From assembly GCA_963765585.1 (NCBI GenBank), contig CAVXXB010000006.1:1-64000 (forward strand): a stretch of DNA of 64,000 nt, read 5' to 3'. The stretch comes from CAVXXB01 sp963765585 (GTDB taxonomy: Bacteria > Calditrichota > Calditrichia > JAJRVZ01). Below are positions 21,247 to 31,832 of this stretch, in pieces (the stretch's first letter is position 1; every line of letters starts with the position of its first letter). The translations under genes and the position numbers were made by a program. The notes below the pieces were generated by a model. It ran no database searches and was not told the DNA's origin. It saw nothing but the letters and a program-made list of their open reading frames with translations.

Positions 21247-23623
21247 CTACTGGTAGTGATAATACGAATACGCATAATGATCCTTATCCACCACCTCATC
21301 CGTCGCATTCAATACGACTCCTTTAAAATCCGACTTGATGGACTCGTATTCTTCGAGCTTCTGTGTAAGTTTATTTAGATTTGTTTTACCAAAACGTACT
21401 ACCAGTAGCATGCTGTGAATAAAATTATTCAGTACTACCGCATCGGGAATAATTGAAAATGGCGGCGTATCAATGATTATATTGGTATACTGTTTTTTTA
21501 GCAGGTTTAGTAAATCCTGCATACGTTTTGTACCCAGGATCTCAGAGGGATTTGGAATTTGCTGACCGCTGCTGATCAGGGACAGATTTGGCACATGGGT
21601 TTGTTGCGAGATTTTTTTTAGCGCATCAAGATTAATATCGGCAGAACTGATAAGCAGATCTGACAATCCTGCTTGTTTATGACAATTAAACGTATGGTGC
21701 AACACCCCGCGGCGCAAGTCGCAATCGATTAACACGGTAGGCATTTTTTGCTGTGCAAATGTCACCGCCAGGTTTGATGCCACCAATGACTTGCCATCAC
21801 CCGGACTGTGACTGGTTATTATGATGGCATTATGACTATTCTTGTTATTTATGGTTAACTTTGTGCGCAATAACCTGAATTTTTCACCGGCCAGATGTGG
21901 TGCATAATCGGATGTGATTAATTTGGGATCTAACTCGGCTGCCGTTTCCAATCCCCTTGGAATTTCAGACTCATTCAATACAACCGGAATGGAACCAATC
22001 ACCGGTAATTTCATTTTAAATTCAACCTGGCGTGATTCCCTGATTGTACCATCAAAAAAATCAAGTAAGACAATAATGCCTATACCCAATACAAGTCCAA
22101 TAATTGGACCAATCACCAGCATTTTTAATTTATCAGCCAGACTCGCTTTTACGATCGGAACTTCCGCCTCCTCAATCAAAAAGGCATCCGGGATAATCGC
22201 AGCATCGGATATTTTGGCCTCATTATAACGGACCAGGATATTGGAATAGATTTTTTCTTTTACCTCACGGTCCCGCTGCAATTCGAGCTAGTTGTAATTC
22301 ATCTCTGGGCAATCGACGAATTCGTCCTTCAGATTCTTTAACTTTTGAATCAATTTTATTTTTACGTGAAATTAAATCATTATAATACTGCTGGATTCGC
22401 TCATCTACCTCCGATGAGATCTTGCTCAATCGACTCTCAATATCCTGAATCATAGGGTGGCCCGGGGCATAATTATCAGCCAGCAACTGATTGCGTCGGG
22501 TAAGTAAATCCTGAAATTCTTTGGTATAAATCTGTGAACCGCCAATAAGACGCGTCTCAAGAAATGATAAAATCTCAAGATAGGCGAGGTATCGCTTTTG
22601 AGTATCCCCCCCGCTTCTTTGTTTTAAAAATGAATTTATTCTTTTAATATCCATATCAAGGGAAGTCACCTCCGACTGATTGCTCGCCAGATTAGCCACA
22701 ATGTCTGATCCGGCCGAGCTGAGCATAAGGTAGGGATGGCGCTCACGAAATGTTCGCAATTTCTCTTCGGACCGGCTGAGTTCCAGTTGTGACGCCTTGA
22801 GTTGCTCTTCAAATGTACCAAGTACCGCTACAGTTTTATATCTCCTGATATCCAGTAACTTTTCAATAAACATATTGGCAATAGTGTTGGTCGCGAAAGA
22901 GGAAAATTCCGGATCTATATGTGTGTATGATATTGTAAGCATGATCCGGTAGCGATCCAAACTTCCACCCAATTCTTCTTTAAGAAAGTCAAGTGCACTT
23001 CTTTGAGATATCAGGGCAAATGAAAAACTTGAATTGAGTGGTAACTTATCTGAATTTAACTCCATATCAATCCCACCAATCGATATTTTAACATTGTCTC
23101 CCGGATTAATTTTTGCTCTTTTCAACAACTTATCCCTGGCATCGAGCTCTTTTATTCGAAAAAAAGATCGAATAATCAGAAGTACCGAAGACAATGTCAT
23201 ATGCGCCAAATTGAGGGTCCTTACTAATGTTTAGCTTTTGATAATATCTAAACGGCCGCGTTTCGGTTCAATGAGAACAAAATTGAGTTTAAGTGAATCA
23301 ACAACCGTCCTTAAGAAGGAATTTGTCTGCAGGATTGCTGCTTTACCAATGGAACCCTCAGCGGCGAAATCAGGGACTGCTCCGACTCCCCTGCTCTGCC
23401 GGGGATCATCAAATTTAACAATGGCTGAAGTCGTATACTTCTGCTTTCCCTCCAGTTTCCACATATATATTCCATACCATAAAACGCTCATAAAGACAAA
23501 AATCAAGGTGATAAAAATTTTCTTTTGCCAGATGAGATTCCAATATTTTGAAATAAGTTCTTGAATATTTACCTGATTTTGCGGATTTGAATTCTGTCTA
23601 TATTGAGTCTGATTCATTTCCAT
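21247..23623 (-). CDS. Wzc/GumC-like chain-length determinant and tyrosine kinase, two frameshifts
   Basis: One gene of about 790 residues split into three frames (breaks near 23220 and 22275). The N-terminus has a Wzz membrane segment (ITLIFVFMSVLWYGIYMW), the middle a coiled-coil periplasmic region (LKASQLELSRSEEKL, SRLSKISSEVDER), then a second membrane segment (VIGPIIGLVLGIGIIVLL). The kinase domain has Walker A SHSPGDGKSLVASN, Walker A' VLIDCDLRRG and Walker B IIIDTPP. The C-terminal tail HYAYSYYHYQ is tyrosine-rich, as in autophosphorylating BY-kinases. It controls polymer length and export with the Wza-like protein encoded just upstream. Confidence 0.9.
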
Positions 23624-23733
23624 AATTATTATCTCTCAGTTTAAATATATTTCAAGTTTACAATGAGTATTGACAAAATATTATATATATTGTGATTAAT
23701 TTAATGAGGTACAATCGAGCTATCGCATTCACA

Positions 23734-24565
23734 TTATCTTCTGAATGACTCAAAATATATAATATCTCTTTGATACTGGTAATACAATAAATAAGCCGTA
23801 ACGGCAAACGACATGATTGGCAGTATGCTTTGTCCAAAAAATGTCCAGAATGTTTCATATTGAGAGGGTGTATATATTTGATCGCCGGAGCGAAAGCCCA
23901 TGGCACGCAGCGATGTTCCTTTTTCCAATAAGGAACCAGATTATCATTTATTTCATCACGATCACGCTCCCAGGTCATATCCTTCAGGCCATCCTCAAAA
24001 GTAGTTCCACCTGCAATTTTCAATACTTCCCAAAGCGAACTATTTTGATCGATATAATAAAAACCGGGATTATTTACGCCGCCGATCACACTTACCCGAA
24101 TCGCGGGCTTTACACGCACATTTGGATAGCGTATAAAGTTTTTATATTGTGACTTTAAAAAGTTTTCCAGTTCTCTCCTGAGACAAATCGGTTACTTTCA
24201 TGTTTCCGATCATAGGAAACTCAGCCATGCCGCGATCATCAATCGGGAAGTATCGATTTAAAACAAAACTGGTGTCAGGGAACGTGTCTATGAACAGGGC
24301 GTCACCGGGCCGGAAGGGGCTGCTGCCGGATGCTTGATTCTGGATGCTGGTCTCTCGCCGCTGGGTGCTCGGCACTCGGTTCTCGGTTCTCGGTGCTCGG
24401 CGCTCGTTACTCTTTAATCGTTTCTCGGTGCCCGGCACTTGCAGTCCGATGCTGGAAGTTAGAATTTTCTGCGTTTTCTTCAGCCAGGACTATGGTTACA
24501 TCGAGCATAAGAATTAAAAGAATCATTAAGATAGAAATAAACCGGAGGGATTGCTTGTTGGGCAT
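23734..24565 (-). CDS. Wza-like polysaccharide export outer-membrane protein, frameshifted, with word-repeat insert
   Basis: An ATG at 24565 starts a signal peptide (LMILLILMLDVTIVLAEE). After a repeat-encoded stretch the mature protein reads FRPGDALFIDTFPDTSF, the poly-export domain, then the SLBB-like part VSVIGGVNNPGFYYIDQ and LKIAGGTTFEDGLKD, and a C-terminal membrane segment ending RDIIYFESFRR. It forms the export channel with the Wzc-like partner. Breaks lie near 24430, 24150 and 23930. Between signal peptide and export domain about 40 codons come from GTGCCGAG and CATCCAGAATC word repeats. Confidence 0.8.
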
Positions 24566-24599
24566 GGGATTTTATTTCCTTATAAATTTTTAAGATAAG

Positions 24600-24714
24600 A
24601 TCCTGAACCAAGTTCAGGATGACGACGCAGGTACCCGTCGCTTGTGACAGGATCTATACTGAGATTGCTTCGTCGTCCACCGCACGGCGGACTCCTCGCA
24701 ATGACATATGGATA
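24600..24714. repeat. Dispersed spacer repeats (ATCCTGAA and HCEE type)
   Basis: Holds a hairpin-forming GATCCTGAACCAAGTTCAGGAT and the GATTGCTTCGTCGTCC ... TCCTCGCAATGAC repeat whose second copy is at 18980-19024. The short ORF read through it is repeat-derived. Confidence 0.7.
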
Positions 24715-25524
24715 TCACACCGAGCGGTAGAAACGATATCGTTTTGCACGGGTTTCCAGATTGAGCAATTTTAGGTTCGATACAGTTTAAGCCATCCAAT
24801 TTTGGTGTAGCCAAATTTTTCATGGGCCAGCATTTTGCGGATTTTTGAGACACTCAATAAAGGATAATTGGCAACTACTTTTTTTATCTTTTCTGTCAGA
24901 GGCAATTTGGTAATGTCAATTTTACGTTCCGTGGTTACCGGATGAAACTCGGTTGTGGGATCCTTTTTTTCCGGTTAGCGCCGGCCTCGTAACCGGCTCT
25001 GTTCTGCGTTCTATTTTTACTGGCGGTTTTTTTTGTTCAACCTTAATCTCATCATCCTGGTCTGTGATAACGGATGAGCTGACACCCGATTTTTCCAGCA
25101 AATCGGTAAAATCGGTATCGCCCACACCGTCATCTTCAAACCCATCACCATTCGAATCTGCCGCAACCGCGCCGGGAAAACTTGCCACTGCTTCCTGGAC
25201 GGTCACATAATCCTGGATAATATGATAAAATTCCAGCATCTGGAATACTTCATACACTTCCGGTGTCATGGCAGCAAGCTTAATATCACCTTCCTGATCG
25301 CGTACGGTTTTAATTTCGCCGACAAATATTCCCCAGCCGGCACTACTCATATAAACCAGTTCACTCAGATCAAATATAATCTTACGTTTGCCACTCTTAA
25401 GGATATCAGAAATCACCTTTTCTACCTCGGCGCTATTGGTCTGATCCACATAGCCGCCCAGTTCAACAATAATAATATCATTATTATTGACATAGAAATT
25501 GGTTTTTATTTTCAAACCTTCCAT
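24715..25524 (-). CDS. STAS-domain (anti-anti-sigma-like) protein with C-terminal HTH-like extension, frameshifted
   Basis: Residues 1-115 form a STAS domain: VELGGYVDQTNSAEVEKV and the phospho-acceptor region ELVYMSSAGWGIFVGEIK, as in SpoIIAA-type antagonists. A charged, low-complexity linker (GDGFEDDGVGDTDF, KKPPVKIERR) follows. After shifts near 24925 and 24780 a C-terminal domain reads LPLTEKIKKVVANYP, VSKIRKMLAHEKFGYTKI and ETRAKRYRFYRS, resembling a helix-turn-helix/winged fold. It lies directly upstream of the Wza-like gene, so it probably regulates or is co-regulated with polymer export. The C-terminal fold is inferred. Confidence 0.7.
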
Positions 25525-26005
25525 AAAACAACTTTCTTTCGGGTTGTATAAACTTTTAAATATATATCAAACAACACGATAAGTAAAGGAAATATTTCGA
25601 GAAAAAGCAGAAACAGGCACAGAGTTGTTCCCCCTTAAAAAAGGGGGTTAGGGGGTTGTATTAGTGACAGAGATGAAGCGACAAAGAGACAAAGTAATAA
25701 TGGCCAAAAGGCGAAACGGCCAAAGGTTAAAGAAAAAGTCCCTGAGGTCAGATGAATATTAAATATCGAATATCGATTTTTGAATTTTGATTTATTCTGC
25801 CATGAAGACACAAACAAGGTGTGAAGTTTATATAGAAAAACAAAAGAATCTCGAATTTGGAAATTATTTGTATTTTTCACTTCCCCGATAATACCCTATA
25901 GATAATTCAAAAATCATCATTCATTACTCGATATTCAATATTTAATAGAGTCAAAACCTGAAGCCTGGGGCCTGAGGCCTGGTTCCTAAAGGTAATTCGT
26001 AATTT
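25525..26005. repeat. Spacer with C-tract palindrome and MITE-like element
   Basis: No gene. A C-tract palindrome at 25627-25659, GACAAAGAGACAAAG and GGCCAAAAGGC words, then the 195-bp element at 25751-25945, then CCTGAAGCCTGGGGCCTGAGGCC before the next gene. Confidence 0.75.
25751..25945. mobile_element. MITE-like element, copy 1 (inverted word-repeat ends)
   Basis: About 195 bp. The left end AATATTAAATATCGAATATCG plus TTTTTGAATTTTG is mirrored at the right end by ATTCAAAAATCATCATTCA and CGATATTCAATATTT. The interior (for example CATGAAGACACAAACAA and CACTTCCCCGATAATACC) is nearly the same as the element at 29748-29940. It has no coding capacity. Confidence 0.7.
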
Positions 26006-26946
26006 TCACTGCCCCTTCAACAACTTACCAACCATTTTCAGGGCAATCCGCATATCAAACCAAAACGACCGGTGGGCAATATAATAGATATCGTAATTCA
26101 ATTTTTCCTTAATATCCTGGATGGTATCGTCATATTCCCATTTTAGCTCGGGCCCAGCCAAAGACACCGGGGCGCACGGCCAGGCGTTTTTCATATAGCG
26201 GAACCTGTTCTTTAAAAGAAGCAAATTCAAATGGTGTGTCCGGTTTTGGACCAACAAAACGCATTTCGCCTTTTATAATATTAATCAATTGCGGCAATTC
26301 ATCCACCTTGGCCATATGTAAAATGGATCCTATCGTTGTGGGCACTTTGCGTTTAATATTTTGACCATTTATATTTTTTTGACCAGTATCTTCAAGAATA
26401 TAGGTCCGGAACTTGTACTGGGGAAAAATTTTACCTTTCAGGCCAACGGCCTGACTGGGAACGATGAGCGGACCGCGTGATGTACTTTTAATTAAAAATA
26501 CAATGACAAAAAATACCGGTGCGAAAAACAACATTAATGACAATGCTCCGAGTATATCTATCAAACGGACAAAACTAAAATGTCTTTTACGAAACACATC
26601 TTTGTAGACATCATGAACAACCGTACTGTACAGCGAGTTATATAATTCAGATACAATTAAATATGCCAGATTGTTCTTTTTGCAATAATCAATCAACCGT
26701 TCAATCAGTTTTTTCTGATCCGGCCGTAAGCGCAATTAATAACTCTGAGATACTATAAAATTTGATCCATGAAGCAAGAGAGTTCAGATCCCCTAACAGC
26801 GGAACTGTTTTATATTTCTGATTCGGCTCAAGTTCTCCGCTGGAAATAAATCCCTTTACATTGTAGCCCAAAGCGGTATATGATGAAATCCGTTCGAAAA
26901 GGTTGAAGGCCTCGCTGTTCCAGCCGATGATCAGTACGTTTCTCAT
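26006..26946 (-). CDS. Polyprenyl-phosphate sugar phosphotransferase 2, frameshifted
   Basis: About 313 residues from ATG 26946. It begins with a nucleotide-binding-like segment (VLIIGWNSEAFNLFERI, VKGFISSG), breaks near 26735, then carries the sugar transferase domain: FSFVRLIDILGALSLMLFFAP, GLKGKIFPQYKFRT, KVDELPQLINIIKGEMRFVGP. A second break near 26150 leads to LNYDIYYIAHRSFWFDMRI and the end at 26006. It lacks the four or five membrane helices usually found before the nucleotide-binding part, so it may be a short form or truncated at the start. It probably starts a second lipid-linked glycan or adds a sugar phosphate. Confidence 0.8.
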
Positions 26947-27010
26947 TCCAGTAAGTTAATAAATCCATATAGAAGAATCGATTTTTAATCGTGGCATAGA
27001 AGTTGCAATT

Positions 27011-27443
27011 TGAATAATGAATATCGAATAATGATTTTTGATTGTTGAAGTAATGAAATACAATTTAGAACAGCGTCTTATTGACCACTCGGTCAAAATA
27101 ATTGATTTATCAAGAAGGCTTCCGCGCGATCCAGTTGGTATATATTTAGCAAATCAGATTATGAGATCGGGCATATCTCCTGCCTTAAACTATAGCGAGG
27201 CCTTAGGTGCTGAATCGCGAAAAGATTTTATTCATAAACTTAAAATCGTAGTAAAAGAACTTAGAGAAACTAACACCTGTCTTAAGATAATAATGAGAAC
27301 ACTTAAACTCAAAGATATTGAAGCAGTAAAAAATATTCAGAGAGAGAATGAAGAATTGATATCAATATTTGTAAAAAGCATCAAAACCGCACAAAGTAAC
27401 TTATAAATTCAAAAATCAATATTCAATATTCAATATTCATTAT
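27011..27443. mobile_element. Four-helix-bundle gene bracketed by inverted word repeats
   Basis: TGAATAATGAATATCGAATA and ATTTTTGATTG end just before the start codon at 27053. The mirrored TTCAAAAATCAATATTC / CAATATTCAATATTCATTA begins directly after the stop at 27406. Gene and ends together form a compact 433-bp unit with the same terminal words as the MITE-like elements. Confidence 0.6.
27053..27406 (+). CDS. Four-helix-bundle protein (23S rRNA IVS type)
   Basis: An intact 117-residue protein starting at the ATG at 27053 (an in-frame TTG at 27038 lies inside the repeat). The pattern QRLIDHSVKIIDLSRRLP, ANQIMRSGISPALNYSEALG and ELRETNTCLKII is the four-helix-bundle family known from intervening sequences of 23S rRNA and scattered elsewhere in many genomes. 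The role is unknown. It is the only plus-strand gene in the left half, stands alone, and is closely bracketed by inverted AT-rich words, which suggests a mobile unit. Confidence 0.85.
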   Translation: MKYNLEQRLIDHSVKIIDLSRRLPRDPVGIYLANQIMRSGISPALNYSEALGAESRKDFIHKLKIVVKELRETNTCLKIIMRTLKLKDIEAVKNIQRENEELISIFVKSIKTAQSNL

Positions 27444-28046
27444 TTATTCCGGACACGGCTCCGCCACGTCAGACTACAGTGGCTTTGAATGATCTGATAA
27501 ATTTTACAAATAATTTGTTACAAAAATGTTAAGATCATGTGAGCATGATGATCTGATTGTTGAATGCTAAAATTAATATAGTCACGAATATCTCCCGTGA
27601 CTGACATCACAGTTGATCCGGTTAATTAATTTTCTTTACAAACTTTATTTAATCATCGGCAAAAAGTTGACATTTTATAAGATTTAAAGTGCTATTCGTA
27701 AAATATATCTTCAATCAAAAACTCAGTAATCATGGGGCTATTTGGAGGAGCATAGTAGTTGATCACATAGCTGAAATAAACCACAGAGAACACTGAGAAA
27801 ACATATTAAGTTTGTTATTCAAACAATAATCTTATTGCCAATAACGATTTCAGTTACCCATCCGGCATATTCATACTATATAAATAAAAAAATCTGTTTT
27901 CTGTGTGCTCTGTAGTTAAGAATCAAAAACACAGAACCCCCTGAATCTGAATATTGAATATCGAACCGATGAATTTTGAATATTGAAGTTAGGTAAATCA
28001 AAAATCAACATTCAATATTCGATATTCGATATTCTACATTTTATTT
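27444..28046. other. Gene-free spacer of 600 bp
   Basis: No coding sequence is recognised. It is AT-rich, with a possible promoter (TTGACA near 27667 and TGCTAT 17 bases on, weak), an inverted pair of CACAGAG words (27780-27920), and a tight inverted pair GAATATTGAATATCGAA / TTCAATATTCGATATTC at 27950-28035 that would fold into a hairpin. Confidence 0.5.
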
Positions 28047-29599
28047 TTACTGAATCGTATACCCCACCGGCCCGCTTATGCCCACATTACCTGCCGCATC
28101 ATACGCTTTGATATAAATGTATGCACACTGGTGCTGGGCAAACCGGTTGTGTTCCAATCATAATTCCATGGCGGACTGTGTCAGACTGCTACTGGGATTG
28201 CCATTGACACCGCCATCGATATAAAACTCAACTTTTTCAACACCCACATTATCCGAAACATCTAAAGATACTGTAACTGTACCGAAATGTTGTTCCGGCC
28301 AAAGGATAAAGGATTAATATTACAGGTGCTTCCAATCCCTCTCCTGAATTTCTTTTGTTACCGTAACTGATCTGAAAGTGAAAAATTACCCGCATTATCA
28401 TATGCTTTGGCCTGGATTGTTCTTTGTTCACCTTCATCAACACTCGCTAGTGACCAGTTATATTCGTAAGGTGAGACATCATTTGAAAACTCCATCTCAC
28501 CATTTACAAGATACTCCACCTTGTCGATCCCGCTATCTTCATCAAATGCATTTACGGAAACCGTAACTGTATTTCCAACGACATCGCCATCCAGCGGGTA
28601 TAAAATGGAAATTGTTGGTGGCGTCACATCCTCCGTTTGCATTTCTTTTGTTACTATAACCTGACCAGAAAGCGAAGAATTACCTGCCTTATCATATGCC
28701 CTGGCCTGAACTGTTTTCTGTACACCTCCAGGACGCTTCCAGTGACCAATTGTACTCATAGGGTGCAATGCTATTGGAAAAGTCGCTTCGCCATCTACCA
28801 GATACTCCACCTTATCAATGCCACTTTCGGCATCAAAAGCATTTACAGAAACCCGCACCACATCTCCCACAAACTGACCAGTCAGCGGATACAGTATATC
28901 AACCGTCGGTGCTGTATTATCGATGGTTGTATCAACAATGGTTACTGAAACTTGTGCGGACAAATTCCAGTTATTTGCATTATCAAATGCCTTCGCCTGG
29001 ATACTTAAGTCACCGATCTGAGCAAAATCCCGCACAGCTAACAAATATTCGTAAGGATATGATGTATCAGTATATACCGAGTCACCTTCCACAAAAAAGG
29101 CCACTTCGCGAACTCCACTGGCATCAAACGCATTGGCAACCACTTTTACCGTATCAACGACCTGCTGGCCATCTGTTGGATTGGTAATGGCCACATCCGG
29201 TGGCGTAATATCCAGCCGATCGGATATTAGTACTGTTACCTGTGCAGATAGTCCCTTATTCCCGGAATTGTCACTGGCACCGCCCTGAAAAAAATGCGTC
29301 TGATTATCTTCATAGGGTGTCAGATCCAGTTCAAAACTGGCGGTTGAGGCCGCGGCACTCTCCATTAACACACCATCAAAATAATAATATACACTACTTA
29401 CTTCTTTGTCATCGGTGGCGGTCACGGTAACAATTACCGAGCCGGTAAGAACCGTACCATTTGCCGGATATACCAATGCCACAAAGGGCGGATCAATATC
29501 CGAAACTTCAGGCAACTGACAACTAAATTGGAGTGTTCCAATCACTAAAATGGCAATAGATAAAAATATTTTAAACAATCTTCCTCCGATCAGTATCAA
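28047..29599 (-). CDS. Surface protein of tandem Ig-like (bacterial Big/HYR-type) repeats, frameshifted at its end
   Basis: An N-terminal hydrophobic signal (FLSIAILVIGTLQFSC) with a possible lipidation cysteine is followed by five repeats of about 90 residues with the pattern PPxVxIxYPxxG, VxVxVxAxDxxGxxKVEY, and AKAYDNAGNxSLSxQVxV. Four repeats are in one frame (28358-29599); shifts near 28366 and 28290 give the fifth, ending GPVGYTIQ at 28047. Repeats are similar to each other in DNA and protein, so number may vary. A role in adhesion or as a scaffold at the cell surface is inferred. It follows the polysaccharide locus. Confidence 0.75.
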
Positions 29600-29991
29600 T
29601 TAAAGATCGTATATATTTATGAAGAACTTTAGTTTTATTGTGTGATGAAGGCTCAAATATTGTTTTTTTATTCTTGTACAAATAGACCAATAGCCAAAGA
29701 AAAAGTCCCTTAGCACCTAAAGTCCCTGAGCGCCTAGAGGTCAAGGCATGAATATTAAATATCGAATGTTGATTTTTGAATTTTGATTTATTCTACCATG
29801 AAGACACAAACAAGCTGTGAAGTTTGTATAGAAAAACAAAAGAATCTCGGAATTGGAAATTATTTGTATTTTTCACTTCCCCGATAATACCTTTTAGATA
29901 ATTCAAAAATCATAATTCATTACTCGATATTCAATATTCACCCGGCCTGAAGCCTATTACCTTGCTCCTTGAACCTTGTACCTTGAGCCTC
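29600..29991. repeat. Spacer with word repeats and MITE-like copy 2
   Basis: No gene. AAGTCCCTTAGCACC and AAGTCCCTGAGCGCC words lead into the element at 29748-29940, then CCTGAAGCC and CCTTGCTCCTTGAACC reach the next gene. Confidence 0.75.
29748..29940. mobile_element. MITE-like element, copy 2
   Basis: About 193 bp, nearly the same as 25751-25945 through its whole length, including the interior (CATGAAGACACAAACAAG, CACTTCCCCGATAATACC). Ends are inverted GAATATTAAATATCGAAT / ACTCGATATTCAATATTC words. Both copies are preceded by GTCCCTGAG words. Confidence 0.7.
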
Positions 29992-30469
29992 TTACCCCCC
30001 ATACTTCCACCCGGCACTTCTCAAATCCAACACTCCGGCTTCTTCTGTCGCGCCGGCTTCGATGACATCGGCAATGATAATATCATGATCACCACCGTCG
30101 ATCCATTGTTTTACCCGGCACTCCAAATAATAAGGAACCTCTGTAAACACCGGTGCGCCGGATTTTCCTTCTGTAAAGAGATAATCCGTTGATCTTATTC
30201 CCGTCTACCTCACATTTTTTCATAAAAGATGCGGCAAACTTTTTTTGATCTTCTCCGACGATATTTAAAACAAATTTTTGACTGGTTTTTACATCATTAA
30301 AAATGCGACCGTCCTTTTTGATTCCCATCATAATCAACGGTGGTTCAATGGATGCCTGGGACACCCAGGTAACAATGGCAGCGGATATGGATTCTCCTGA
30401 TTTGGCGGTAGCAATATAGACACCATAGGTAAGCACACGCATAGCCGCGCGTTTGGCAGCAAGGTCCAT
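29992..30469 (-). CDS. Flavin reductase-like FMN-binding protein, one frameshift
   Basis: About 159 residues from ATG 30469. TYGVYIATAKSGESISAA, VTWVSQASIEPPLIMMGI and FVLNIVGEDQKKFAASFM match the flavin reductase-like split-barrel family, which binds FMN and often supplies reduced flavin or acts with rubredoxin. A shift near 30188 changes the frame to APVFTEVPYYLECRVKQW and DHDIIIADVIEAG, the usual end of the family, stopping at 29992. Stand-alone gene upstream of a repeat spacer. Confidence 0.8.
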
Positions 30470-30853
30470 TTTGGGGCTCCGGAATTAGATTAAATAGAAG
30501 AGATAAAGTTAATAAAAGCAATAGTTTTAAGCAAAAGAAAAAATAGCGACAAAGGACTTGAGCACCTAAGTCCCTTGAAGCCAATCAAAGGTGAGAGTCC
30601 CCCTTAAAAAAGGGGGTTAGGGGGTTGTATTTATTGAGGGTCAAGGCCCATGGCGAGGTGACAATTCACAAATTCAAGCCCCGGAGGGGCGAAATAAAAA
30701 TATATGGAAAAAACCAAAATTTTTCACAATTCATGAAATAATACAACCCCCTTAATCCCCCTTTTCTAAGGGGGAGACTAATTTGTGCCTTTGAGATTTT
30801 CCGCAGGGACTCAGAGACTTTTATTTTATCTTTGCCCTTTTGCCTTTGGCCTC
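30470..30853. repeat. Spacer with two C-tract palindromes and word repeats
   Basis: No gene. GCACCTAAGTCCC, C-tract palindromes at 30597-30629 and 30743-30778 in opposite orientation, a GCCCCGGAGGGGC hairpin at about 30680, and GGGACTCAGAGAC and GCCTTTGGCC words next to fmt. Confidence 0.7.
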
Positions 30854-31831
30854 TTAACCCTCCCCAAATCTTACTCCAGTCTCCACAGGATTTCCCCGCA
30901 AAAAATCTTCCACACTCATCCGTCTCTTCCCTTCCAACTGCACTTCGCTTATTGCAATAGTACCATCACGACATGTAATTAGTAATTCGTAATTTGTAAT
31001 TTGTGAGATCTGCCCTGGCGCCTGGCGCCCGGAGCCTGGAGCCCTTTCCAAATCAGTAGGCAGTTGGCCGTTGGCAGTAGACAGTACTTTTGATTGAAAC
31101 AGTTTTATCATTTTCCCATCCAAAAAAGTATACGCAGCAGGATATGGCGAAAGTCCGCGGATGAAATTATGTACCTTTGTCAGCCGGCTGATCGAAATCT
31201 GATTTCACAATCTTTTTTATGGATCTTTGGTGCCTTGGATACCTTTGATTCGTCTTGCGTGGTCAGAGTGTAGGTCTTTTCCTTAACGGAATTAATGGTC
31301 TCCACCAATAAATTAGCGCCGGTCTCGGCCATGATATCATGTAACTCGCCGGCTGTCATATCCGGTGTAATCGGGATTCTTGATTGGGCAATCATATTAC
31401 CGGTGTCCACTTGTTTTCTGGATAAAAAAGGTAGTAACCCCGGTTTCGGTTTCACCATTGATAATGGCCCAGTTGATTGGCGCCGCACCGCGATATTTTG
31501 GCAATAATGATCCATGCAAATTGATGGTGCCCAGGGGCGGAATGGTAAATATTTGTTCCGGCAAAATTTTGAATGCCACCACGACGATCAGATCGGGTGC
31601 CATATCACGTAGAGCCACATTGCAATGTGGCTCGACAAGGGAATCCGGTTGCAACACCGGCAATCCCGCCGATTCCGCGGCAATTTTTACCGGCGAGGGG
31701 TGCAATTTCAATCCCCGGCCACGTGGTTTATCGGGAACCGTGACCACGCCAACGATATTTACACCCGCCGATAATAATTTATTAAGGGACACCACGGCAA
31801 ATTCCGGTGTCCCCATAAATACAACACGCAT
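30854..31831 (-). CDS. fmt: Methionyl-tRNA formyltransferase, frameshifted, with repeat-encoded insert
   Basis: MRVVFMGTPEFAVVSL, the 10-formyl-THF site region PPLGTINLHGSLLPKYRGAAP and WAIINGETETGVT identify Fmt, which formylates initiator Met-tRNA. Breaks near 31430 and 31190 split it into three frames, which cannot be real in an essential gene and point to sequence error. The C-terminal domain (GLSPYPAAYTFLDGKMIKLF ... GKRRMSVEDFLRG) contains an extra stretch of about 30-40 residues (for example STANGQLPTD, APGSGRQAPG, ITNYELL) encoded by three word-repeat families at about 30975-31090. Directly follows yajC (1-bp gap). Confidence 0.92.
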
Positions 31832-31832
31832 A

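Noticed and set aside
24614..24853. 79-residue minus-strand ORF
   Set aside because: Its second half is the translated HCEE-type repeat and its first half overlaps the shifted end of the STAS gene; not an independent gene.
27660..27700. Promoter TTGACA ... TGCTAT
   Set aside because: The -10 is poor and no gene follows on that strand within 1 kb; mentioned only in the spacer entry.
28768..29187. 139-residue plus-strand ORF
   Set aside because: Antisense to the Ig-repeat protein; histidine- and glutamine-rich shadow of repeated DNA.
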